The translations under genes and the position numbers were made by a program. The notes under the pieces were generated by a model, which ran no database searches, was not told the origin of the DNA, and saw only the letters and a list, made by a program, of their open reading frames with translations. Positions 55,451 through 62,818 of a stretch of DNA of 64,000 nt are shown here, in pieces. The stretch lies in assembly GCF_001044425.1 (NCBI RefSeq), contig NZ_LFML01000111.1, forward strand, positions 20,708-84,707, written 5' to 3'. Source of the DNA: Streptomyces roseus. Lineage in GTDB: Bacteria; Actinomycetota; Actinomycetes; Streptomycetales; Streptomycetaceae. Numbering within the stretch: position 1 is the stretch's first letter; every line of letters begins with the position of its first letter.

Positions 55451-57883
55451 TCAGAGCAACCCGTCCCACATCTGCTCCAGGAGCACCGACCACCAGCTCT
55501 CCGGCGACGCCAGCGCCGCACTGTCCAGCCCCGCCAGATTCGTCTGGAAATCGACGGTCCAGCGGCCCGCCTGCTCCGGCGTCAGATGCTGGCGCAGCCG
55601 CCACATGTGACCCAGCATGGCCAGCGACCGCGCGAACTGCGGCAGGCTGGAATTCACGAACTGCGGCGGCACCGGAGCACCGCCCGGACCGGCCTCCACC
55701 GGCACCGCCACGATGTGCGCCGTCCCGTACTGCACGCACAGCGCCTTGCCGAAGTCGCTGCCCACCACGAGGTACGAGCCCGCGTCGGACGCCGGCTGGA
55801 CCTGCCGCTGCGCCGCCAGCTCCGCCAGCGTCGGCACCGGCTGACCCGGCACCGCCTGCGCCCAGAAGAACGGCCCGAAGTCCACCGGCAGACCCGCCCA
55901 CACCAGGGTCTGCGCCACGATCTCCGGCACACCCTGGCGCGACACCGCCCGCTGATCGAAGCGGAACACGCCCTGCGGGCCGAACGCCCCGGCCAGCTCC
56001 GCGCCGATCGCGTCCAGCGGGATCGCCGGCTGGAGCGGCACCTGCTGGAGCGGCGCCCGTACCGGCGCGGGGCGCGCCGGACCGTCCGCCACCTGGTGCA
56101 GCTCACCCTGATGGGTCAGCAGATGCCTCATGCCCTGCTGACGGCCCGCGTGGTCCTTGCCGTACGGGGCCACGCTCGTGATCCGGACCTGCGGCCAGGT
56201 CTCCCGGATCATCCGCGCGCAGTAACCGCCGGGCAGCTCGCAGGACTCCAGCTCGGTGTGCAGCTCCAGCACCTGCTGCGGCGGCACGTTCATCGCGCGC
56301 AGCTCGTACAGGATCTGCCACTCGGGGTGCGGGGTACCGGGCGCCGAACGCCGGATGAGCTGCTGCTCGGAGCCGTCGGGCGCGCGGTAGCGCAGTACGG
56401 CCTGGTAACCCGGGCCGACCGTGGGCGCGCCGGTGGGCACCGGGGGCTGCGCCGCGGGACCGGGAACGGGACCGGGACCGGCCTGCGGCTGCCCCGGCGG
56501 GCCGGGGGGCGCGGGCGGCTGACCCGTGACCGCCGGACCGGCCAGCATCGTCGCGGCGTGGTCCAGCCCGCCCCCGGGCGCGCCGGGGGCACCGGGCGGG
56601 CCGGGAGGCGCGGGCGGCTGACCCGTCACGGCCGGACCGGCCAACATGGTCGCGGCATGGTCCAGCCCGCGCCCCAGCGAACCCGGAGCCCCCGGCGGAC
56701 CGGGCGGAGCCGGCGGCCGACCCGCACCCGGAGCACCGGGAGCACCCGGCGGACCCGGAGGCGCGGGCGGCTGACCCGTCACGGCCGGACCGGCCAACAT
56801 CGTCGCGGCATGATCCAGCCCGCGCCCCAGCGAACCCGGAGCCCCCGGCGGACCGGGCGGAGCCGGCGGCCGACCCGCACCCGAAGCACCGGGAGCACCC
56901 GGCGGACCCGGAGGCGCGGGCGGCTGACCCGTCACCGCCGGACCGGCCAACATCGTCGCGGCATGATCCAACCCGCGCCCCAGCGAACCCGGAGCCCCCG
57001 GCGGACCGGGCGGCGTGGCGGGCGCCGCGCCCGGCCGGGAGACCTGGGCCTTGCTCGTCGGCGCATCGGCGATCGACCCGGAATCCGGACCCTCACCCGC
57101 GGCGGACCCGAGGTCCAGCGCGGGGGCGATCGCCGTCTTCGGGAGCCTGCTGCCCCCGGGAATCAGCGCGGTCTTGGCCTCCGGGGCCACACCGGAGGGC
57201 GGCGCCACGTCGTCCAGGTCCGAGCCCGACAGCGGCGGCGCGAACACCGTCGCGGGCAGCGGTACGGACACGTCGTCCCCACCCGGGTTCACATCGGTCC
57301 CGGCCCACGGCGTGGCCCCGGCCGGGACCCCGTCGTTGGTCGGCTCGTACGGCACCTCACGGCGCAGCGGAACCGCCTCCCCGGGCCCGGGGGCCGGAGC
57401 GGACGCGACCACCGGCTCCGGAACCGGCACGGCCTCAGCCCCGTCGGCCTCCGGCCCTGCGGCCTCCGCCCCGTCGGCCACCGCGGGAGGCGGCGTCGGC
57501 GCAGGCGGGATCCCCGCCCGGTCCGCCGCCTCCTGGAGCCACTCCGGCGGACTCAGCATGAACGAGGTCTGCTCCGAATCGATCCGCGGCGTCGGGACCG
57601 ACGGCTCCGCCACCTGCGCGGCCGCGACCCCGTACTCCTCCTCGTACCGCCGGATCACCTCACCCACCGGCAGACCCGGCCACAACGTCACCTCACCGCT
57701 GTCCCGCGCGATGACCAGCCGCTGCCGGCCGCCACCGGACACCGGACCGGCCGCGCGGTCCTCCGCCCACACCACGAACCCGAGCCCGAACTCCCGTACG
57801 CGCACCTCCCGGTGCTGGTACGCCGGCACGTCCCCGTTGATCCACTCCTCGGCGCGCTCCTGCGCCTGCGCAAACGTCACCAT
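55451..57883 (-). CDS. Multidomain Imm35-like / deaminase-like / SUKH-4 protein
   Basis: 810 aa, ATG at 57883, 7 bases after the upstream stop, GGAGGGG upstream. Order: residues 1-90, YrhB/Imm35-like (FAQAQERAEEWIN, GFVVWAEDR, EVTLWPGLPVGEVIRRYEEEYG); about 90-470, Pro/Gly/Ala linker including a 51-residue tandem repeat; about 485-590, deaminase-like domain of polymorphic toxins with HPE (about 518) and CELPGGYC (about 546-553) in the places of HxE and CxxC; about 620-800, SUKH-4-like immunity domain ending in SWWSVLLEQMWDGLL. No signal peptide. Toxin-type and immunity-type domains thus share one polypeptide. Enzyme activity is unproved. Confidence 0.72.
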   Translation of the reverse strand: MVTFAQAQERAEEWINGDVPAYQHREVRVREFGLGFVVWAEDRAAGPVSGGGRQRLVIARDSGEVTLWPGLPVGEVIRRYEEEYGVAAAQVAEPSVPTPRIDSEQTSFMLSPPEWLQEAADRAGIPPAPTPPPAVADGAEAAGPEADGAEAVPVPEPVVASAPAPGPGEAVPLRREVPYEPTNDGVPAGATPWAGTDVNPGGDDVSVPLPATVFAPPLSGSDLDDVAPPSGVAPEAKTALIPGGSRLPKTAIAPALDLGSAAGEGPDSGSIADAPTSKAQVSRPGAAPATPPGPPGAPGSLGRGLDHAATMLAGPAVTGQPPAPPGPPGAPGASGAGRPPAPPGPPGAPGSLGRGLDHAATMLAGPAVTGQPPAPPGPPGAPGAPGAGRPPAPPGPPGAPGSLGRGLDHAATMLAGPAVTGQPPAPPGPPGAPGAPGGGLDHAATMLAGPAVTGQPPAPPGPPGQPQAGPGPVPGPAAQPPVPTGAPTVGPGYQAVLRYRAPDGSEQQLIRRSAPGTPHPEWQILYELRAMNVPPQQVLELHTELESCELPGGYCARMIRETWPQVRITSVAPYGKDHAGRQQGMRHLLTHQGELHQVADGPARPAPVRAPLQQVPLQPAIPLDAIGAELAGAFGPQGVFRFDQRAVSRQGVPEIVAQTLVWAGLPVDFGPFFWAQAVPGQPVPTLAELAAQRQVQPASDAGSYLVVGSDFGKALCVQYGTAHIVAVPVEAGPGGAPVPPQFVNSSLPQFARSLAMLGHMWRLRQHLTPEQAGRWTVDFQTNLAGLDSAALASPESWWSVLLEQMWDGLL
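56500..57010. repeat. 153-base tandem repeat in the linker of the deaminase-like protein
   Basis: About 3.5 copies of a 51-codon unit containing DHAATMLAGPAVTGQ and collagen-like PPGPPGAPG. Copy starts are near 56926, 56774 and 56622, with a shortened copy near 56522. Copies are nearly identical at the DNA level, so recent duplication is likely. It is in frame throughout and is not a CRISPR. Confidence 0.85.
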
Positions 57884-57890
57884 CGCGCCG

Positions 57891-58886
57891 TCACCCCTCC
57901 ACCGGTGCCGCACCGGACACGGGAACCGAGCGTGCGAATCCGCCGTCCACCATCAGACCGGCCACCGTTTCCAACTCCGGCGGATTACCCGCCAACCGCT
58001 CCAGAAAGGCATCGAAATCGGCACCGCACGGCAGCAACAGACGCTCCACGCGCTCCTGCACGGACCAGCCGTCCCGGTCGCGGGCGTCGTCGTACGGGGA
58101 GAACCAGACCGAGCCGATCGCCTCGCCCTTGACCTTCAGCGCGAGCAGACCGCCCTGCACGAAAGCCACGCACAGGTAGTCCTTCGTCAGATGGTCCCGC
58201 AGGCACTTGTTCACGTACACGAGGTCGTTGACCGCCGCCTCCTCGCGCACCGTGAAGAACGGCTGGTCCACCAGCACACCCAGATCCACGTCCAGCCCGG
58301 CACCCACCGGCGCACAACCGCCCGCCGCCTTCAGGAACGCGCGGTACGCCTCCGGCAGCCGGTACCCGAGATCCTCCTCGACGCCCTGCACCGCCTCCTC
58401 GGAAACCGACACCACCGTCTTCGGCAGCCCCAGGTGCACCGGGCGCAACTCCTGCAACGGCCGCGTCCCGCGCTTGCCGTGGTCGACCGGAGCCGTCGCC
58501 AGCCCCGCGTGATGCCGCAGCAGCGCCTTCACCTCGACCGGGACCAACTCCATGCGCCGCGTCCCGGCCACGTGGTGCCAGGTCCAGCCGTGCGGCGTCG
58601 CCACCGGGCCGACGGTGTCCCACAGCGCATGCCCCGCCGCGTGCATCGCCGCGTTCGCGGACACGCAGTCCGTCAGCCGCAGCTCGTCCACGCCGAAACC
58701 CTCCGGCGGCTCGGCGATCTCCACCGCCGCGCGTGCGTACGGGGAGAAGTCGGGATGTCCGTCCGCATCCATCCGTACCCCGTGGGGATGCCGAGCGGCC
58801 CGGACCGGGTCCGGGAAATGCACGACCTGCCCGGAGTACGCGGCGTTGGGTGGCGCGGCCTGCTGCCCGAGCCGACCTGTCGTCAT
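57891..58886 (-). CDS. HNH/WHH-nuclease-like N-terminus fused to SUKH-1 (SMI1/KNR4) domain
   Basis: 331 aa. Residues about 20-130 follow the pattern of WHH-type HNH toxins: HPDFSPYA, LTDCVSANAAMH, GWTWHH at 100-105, MELVPVEV and RHHAGLA at 124-130. In active relatives a histidine commonly follows LVPxxV; here it is Lys120, so activity may be lost or altered. Residues about 155-310 form a SUKH domain (EEDLGYRLPEAYRAFLKAAGG and DPFFTV-type strands) as in immunity proteins. AGGGGG precedes the ATG. Co-transcribed with the deaminase-SUKH-4 gene. Confidence 0.75.
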   Translation of the reverse strand: MTTGRLGQQAAPPNAAYSGQVVHFPDPVRAARHPHGVRMDADGHPDFSPYARAAVEIAEPPEGFGVDELRLTDCVSANAAMHAAGHALWDTVGPVATPHGWTWHHVAGTRRMELVPVEVKALLRHHAGLATAPVDHGKRGTRPLQELRPVHLGLPKTVVSVSEEAVQGVEEDLGYRLPEAYRAFLKAAGGCAPVGAGLDVDLGVLVDQPFFTVREEAAVNDLVYVNKCLRDHLTKDYLCVAFVQGGLLALKVKGEAIGSVWFSPYDDARDRDGWSVQERVERLLLPCGADFDAFLERLAGNPPELETVAGLMVDGGFARSVPVSGAAPVEG

Positions 58887-58930
58887 GGCGGTAGCCCCCT
58901 GCTGGATCTGGCTGGTTCACCACAGCCTAT

Positions 58931-59056
58931 GCGGTCGGGCAAGAGCCTCACCCGACCGCGACCCCCGCACCCACACGACGGCCGGGAACATCCGAATTGA
59001 TACGAATATTCGACCCCGCTTCCACACGACAGGGGACATTTGACAGGCTGTCCCCT
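58931..59056. promoter_or_regulatory. Divergent region of the SUKH/deaminase island
   Basis: Three symmetric elements: GCGGTCGGG (58931-58939) with CCCGACCGC (58951-58959); the palindrome CGAATATTCG (59003-59012); and AGGGGACA (59031-59038) with TGTCCCCT (59049-59056). They lie between divergent genes starting at 58886 and 59117 and could be operators for coordinated control. Confidence 0.45.
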
Positions 59057-59116
59057 CAGCACGGGGGCGTGCGCGACAGCGGCCACCACCGCCGCCACGG
59101 GAGGGAAGACGCGACC

Positions 59117-59713
59117 ATGCAGAACACGGCGACACGCACGGACACCGCCGACGGCGCCTCAGGACCGGCACCGGGCGACCAGACCGACCCGACGGCAGAC
59201 ACGCGGACCGGGACAGCCGTCCCGCCCGGAGACCCCCGCCTGCGCTGGACCAGCACCGACGGCCGACCCACCGCACCCGTCCTGCGCTTCCGCCGCGACG
59301 GCATCCTCCCCACCGTCGCCGCCGCCCTCTCCGTACGCGGCGAAACCCTCACCGGCACCGCCGGCAAAGCCGAGCAGCCACCCGCCCTGCACCCCCTCGT
59401 CCAGGACTTCCTCGACACCCTCACCAGCGGCCAACGGGAACGCTTCACCGGCCGCTGCCCCGAGGCGATCCTGCTCTCGCGCCACCTCGCGACCGTCGAA
59501 GGCGCCCGCAGCAAACGCGCCTCCCGCAAACCCCTCACCGCGAGCGAAGCCCGCCGCGCCCTGAAACACTCCAAGATCACCGCACGCCACATCCGCGAGG
59601 ACGGCGACCCGCTCCACGGCAGCTACGCACCCCCCTGCCGCTCCTGCGAAGCCCTCCTCGCCCACTTCGGCGTACGCGCCGTCGACCTCACCCCCGCGTC
59701 AGAAAAGGCCTGA
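59117..59713 (+). CDS. YwqJ-like deaminase-domain protein
   Basis: 198 aa from the ATG at 59117 (GGAGGGAAG upstream). Thr/Asp/Gly-rich N-terminus, then LHPLVQDFLDTL, the active-site motif CPEA (residues 114-117, Cys-x-Glu), a basic spacer, ITARHIREDGDPLHG and PPCRSCEALLAHFGV (zinc PCxxC at 173-177). This is the signature of YwqJ-type nucleic-acid or nucleotide deaminases of polymorphic toxins. No export signal is seen. The SUKH-3 gene follows after 11 bases, as a toxin-immunity pair would. Confidence 0.8.
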   Translation: MQNTATRTDTADGASGPAPGDQTDPTADTRTGTAVPPGDPRLRWTSTDGRPTAPVLRFRRDGILPTVAAALSVRGETLTGTAGKAEQPPALHPLVQDFLDTLTSGQRERFTGRCPEAILLSRHLATVEGARSKRASRKPLTASEARRALKHSKITARHIREDGDPLHGSYAPPCRSCEALLAHFGVRAVDLTPASEKA

Positions 59714-59724
59714 CCTCCGCCACC

Positions 59725-60237
59725 ATGACCACCTCCGCCGCCTCCTACGACCGCTCCTCGGCCACCCGCTTCCCGGGCCCCGTGGACACCGCCCTGCGCA
59801 CCGCCGGCTGGGAACCCGGCCGCTGGGACATCAAGCAGGCCGAGTACTGGGCCGACGCCCTGCGCGACCACACCACCCCCGCCGGCCACCGGCACACCGT
59901 CTTCCCGGCCGCCGTCGAAGCCTGGGCCGAATTCGGCGGCCTCCACATCACGGCGCCCGGCCCCGGCCGCCAGATAGCCCCCACCCCGGTCCGCCTCGAC
60001 CCCCTCACGGGCCTCCACCTCGCCCGCACCTTCGCCGACCTCGGCCGCGCCCTGTCCAGCGAACTCTGCCCGCTCGGCATCGACGCCGACACCGGCTCAC
60101 ACCTCGCCATCGACCGCGAAGGCCGCGTCTACGGCATCGACCACACCGGCGACTGGTACCTGGGCACCGACCTGGACGAGGCCCTCACCCTCCTCCTCAC
60201 CGGCCTCCAACCCACCCGCCTCACCACGGCCCCCTAG
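59725..60237 (+). CDS. SUKH-3 family immunity protein
   Basis: 170 aa. Matches the SUKH-3 layout: ALRTAGWEPGRWDIKQAEYWADALR, VFPAAVEAWAEFGGLHI, LDPLTGLHLARTFADLGRAL, CPLGIDADTGSHLAIDREGRVYGIDHTGDWYLG. SUKH proteins neutralise nuclease or deaminase toxins in polymorphic systems. Directly downstream of the YwqJ-like deaminase, whose activity it may restrain. No strong ribosome-binding site, consistent with coupling. Confidence 0.85.
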   Translation: MTTSAASYDRSSATRFPGPVDTALRTAGWEPGRWDIKQAEYWADALRDHTTPAGHRHTVFPAAVEAWAEFGGLHITAPGPGRQIAPTPVRLDPLTGLHLARTFADLGRALSSELCPLGIDADTGSHLAIDREGRVYGIDHTGDWYLGTDLDEALTLLLTGLQPTRLTTAP

Positions 60238-60285
60238 GAAACGACCGAGACCCGCGCCCCGCTGCCGCGTTCCGCGCCGGCCGCC

Positions 60286-61584
60286 CTACGCCCCGCGCGG
60301 AACGCACGGCAGGACCACCGACACCCTGAAGCCGCCCTCCTCCGTCGGACCCGACACGAAGACACCCCCCAGGCCGAGCACCCGCTCACGCATGCCGACC
60401 AGCCCGTTCCCGCCACTGGGCAGACCCGGCTGCACCACGTCCGCCCCGCACGGCCCGTTCTCCACCTGCATGGCCACCTCACCCTCCCGATGAGCCAGCC
60501 GCACCACCACCCGCGCCCCCGGCGCATGCTTGTGGCAGTTCGTCAGCGCCTCCTGCACCACCCGGTACGCCGTCTGCTCCACCTCCGCCGGATACCCGGC
60601 CCCCGCCCCCGCGCCCCGGACATCCAGCTCCACGCCCATCCCGGCCGCCCGCGACTGCCCGACCAGCGCCTCCAACTCGCCCAGCGAGGGCCCCGGACCG
60701 TCCTCGAAGCTCCCCACCAGCGCGGCCACCGTCGCCACCGCGGCCGAAGGCGCGACGGCGGGAGCCCGCTTCGGCGACTCCGCCGCCCGCAGCACACCCA
60801 ACATCTCCCGCAACTCCGTCAACGCCTGGCGCCCCATGTCCCCCACCAGCGCGGCGTTCTTCACCGCCCGCTCCGGATCCTTGGCCGCGACCGCCTCCAG
60901 CGCCGCCGCGTGCACCACCATCAGCGACACCCGGTGCGCCACCACGTCGTGCATCTCCCGCGCGATCCGCGTGCGCTCCTCCGTACGGGCCCACTCGGCC
61001 CGCTCCTCCGCCCGGTCCGCGAGCAGGGACAGCTCCCGCTCCAGCGAATCCGCCCGCTCCTGCAAGCTCTCCATCAGCCGCCGCCGCGCCCCTATGTACA
61101 GGCCCAGCAGCACCGGCGGCACCGTCAGCGCCACCGCCACGAACACGGACAGCACGATGACGAGCGACTGCGAGGCCCCCTGGTCCCCAGTGGTCCGCAC
61201 GTACATCACCACGAGGGTCGCGAGCAGCGCCAGCGAGGTCAGCGTCGCGGTGATCCGCCGGGGCACCTCACAGGCGGCGAGCGTGTACAGCCCGACCACC
61301 CCGAGCAGGAAGCCCATCGCGGCCGGCGACACGGCGATCCCGACCAGCACCACGGCGATCGGCCAGCGCCGCCGCAGTACGAGCGTGGACCCCACCAGCA
61401 GCCCGAACAGCACCCCGACCGGCACCGGAAGCCCGGCCTCGTGCGCGAAGGGCACCCCCTCGACGGCGCACTCGACGGCCGACACGGCCGCCAGCCCCAC
61501 ATCGAGCACGGCCCCCCGAGGCCGCTCCCACCACCAGGGCCCGGCCCGCCCGGCTCCGCCCCGCTCTTCCCCCGTACTGGTCAT
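60286..61584 (-). CDS. NarL-type sensor histidine kinase, orphan
   Basis: 432 aa from the ATG at 61584. Five to six membrane helices (about 30-165), a coiled linker (SLQERADSLERELSLLADRAEERAEW), HisKA_3 dimerisation domain with phospho-accepting histidine in ERTRIAREMHDVVAHRVSL, then HATPase_c (YRVVQEALTNCHKHAPGA N-box and GGNGLVGMRERV G-box). No response regulator gene is next to it, unusual for this class. Converges with the SUKH-3 gene 48 bases away. Confidence 0.88.
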   Translation of the reverse strand: MTSTGEERGGAGRAGPWWWERPRGAVLDVGLAAVSAVECAVEGVPFAHEAGLPVPVGVLFGLLVGSTLVLRRRWPIAVVLVGIAVSPAAMGFLLGVVGLYTLAACEVPRRITATLTSLALLATLVVMYVRTTGDQGASQSLVIVLSVFVAVALTVPPVLLGLYIGARRRLMESLQERADSLERELSLLADRAEERAEWARTEERTRIAREMHDVVAHRVSLMVVHAAALEAVAAKDPERAVKNAALVGDMGRQALTELREMLGVLRAAESPKRAPAVAPSAAVATVAALVGSFEDGPGPSLGELEALVGQSRAAGMGVELDVRGAGAGAGYPAEVEQTAYRVVQEALTNCHKHAPGARVVVRLAHREGEVAMQVENGPCGADVVQPGLPSGGNGLVGMRERVLGLGGVFVSGPTEEGGFRVSVVLPCVPRGA

Positions 61585-61716
61585 GCCGTCCAGCGTACGC
61601 AGGGCCCCCAGCACACAAGCGAACGGAATTCCGGCGATCCCGAGGTAATCGCACGTACGGCTGATTCATCCGCAGAGCGAGACCTGAATCCCACATTCCG
61701 GACGACATTGGGGGAC

Positions 61717-62607
61717 ATGACCGAAATCCGACGTCGCCCCGGCGACGGCACAGGCGGCCTGCACACCGGAGCCGCGACCTACGAAGCCCTCCGCGAGCAG
61801 GCGGTGGCGCTGCGCCGCGAGGGCCTCAGCCGCCGCCAGATCCGCGACCGCCTGCACGTCCACAACAACGACATCCTGAACCGCCTCCTGGAGGGCGAGC
61901 CCGCCCCCGAATGGACCAAGCGCCCGAACGCGAAGGACGACCTGCGCGCCAGGGCCCGCGAACTCCGCCTCCAGGGCATGACCTACGACCGGATCCAGGT
62001 CGAGCTGGGCTGCTCGAAGAGCTCGATCTCCCTCTGGGTCCGCGACCTGCCGAAGGTCGACCACCGCTCCCCCACCGAGCAAGGTCGGGACGCCGCGTTC
62101 AAGCGCTGGGCCCATGAGGCCCCGCGCCGCGAGGAGGCGCGGGCCGCGGCCGTCGAAGCGGCGAGGCAGGAGATCGGCCCGCTCAGCGATCGCGACCTCT
62201 TCCTCACAGGTGTCGCCCTCTATTGGGCGGAAGGCTCCAAGAGCAAGGCGTACCGGCGCAGCGAGACCGTCACCTTCATCAACAGCGACCCGGGCGTCAT
62301 CGGCGTATACCTGGCATGGCTTCGACTCATGGACATCCCCCGCGAACGCCTCAAGTTCCGCGTCATGATCCACGAATCCGCAGACGTGGAGGGCGCCGAG
62401 CAGTACTGGGCCGACTTCGTCGGGGTGCGACCGATCGAGTTGCAGAGGACCACCCTCAAGAAGCACAACCCGAAGACCGTCCGCAAGAACACCGGCACGG
62501 ATTACCGGGGATGCCTCATCGTCCGCGTCTCCGCCAGTTGCGACTTGTACCGTCGCATTGAGGGCGCCTGGTGCGGCATAGTGGGGTCCGCTGGTTTGAC
62601 CAAGTAA
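61717..62607 (+). CDS. HTH protein with LAGLIDADG-like C-terminal domain
   Basis: 296 aa. Two helix-turn-helix segments recognisable from EALREQAVALRREGLSRRQI and ELRLQGMTYDRIQVELGC (about 25-110), then a C-terminal region (about 160-290) with LTGVALYWAEGSKSK, INSDPGVIGVYLAWLRLM and HESADVEGAEQYW, resembling LAGLIDADG-type folds of uncharacterised actinobacterial proteins. Could be a DNA-binding or endonuclease-derived regulator. It ends 29 bases before tRNA-Gln. Function unknown. Confidence 0.7.
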   Translation: MTEIRRRPGDGTGGLHTGAATYEALREQAVALRREGLSRRQIRDRLHVHNNDILNRLLEGEPAPEWTKRPNAKDDLRARARELRLQGMTYDRIQVELGCSKSSISLWVRDLPKVDHRSPTEQGRDAAFKRWAHEAPRREEARAAAVEAARQEIGPLSDRDLFLTGVALYWAEGSKSKAYRRSETVTFINSDPGVIGVYLAWLRLMDIPRERLKFRVMIHESADVEGAEQYWADFVGVRPIELQRTTLKKHNPKTVRKNTGTDYRGCLIVRVSASCDLYRRIEGAWCGIVGSAGLTK

Positions 62608-62636
62608 CCGAATGTCCGGTTTGGCCAGCTTTGCTA

Positions 62637-62708
62637 TCCCCTGTGGTGTAATCGGCAACACGGGTTACTTTGGATAACTTGTTCCAGGTTCGAGTCCTGG
62701 CAGGGGAG
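62637..62708 (+). tRNA. tRNA-Gln, anticodon UUG
   Basis: 72 bases. Acceptor TCCCCTG / CAGGGGA, discriminator G. D arm GTGTAATCGGCAACAC. Anticodon arm GGTTA-CTTTGGA-TAACT (one G-T pair) with anticodon TTG at 62670-62672. T arm CCAGG-TTCGAGT-CCTGG. CCA is not encoded. It decodes CAA, a rare codon in this GC-rich genome. Confidence 0.95.
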
Positions 62709-62719
62709 CAAAGCGCGTT

Positions 62720-62748
62720 CGGGTCCCGACCTCCACGGTCGGGACCCG
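62720..62748 (+). terminator. Terminator after tRNA-Gln
   Basis: Perfect 12-bp stem CGGGTCCCGACC, loop TCCAC, complement 62737-62748, 12 bases after the tRNA. Confidence 0.7.
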
Positions 62749-62818
62749 GCTTCGTTTCCGGGGTGCGGCCCCCCGGTATCCTTCACGGGTCCACCACCCG
62801 AAGCCGAAGGGCATCCCC

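Noticed and set aside
56500..57010. Regular repeats considered as a CRISPR array
   Set aside because: Units of 153 bases are in frame with a protein, there are no unique spacers of constant length between short repeats, and no cas genes are present.
62498..62506. TTA trinucleotide in the HTH/LAGLIDADG-like gene
   Set aside because: It spans two codons (GAT TAC) and is not a leucine codon.
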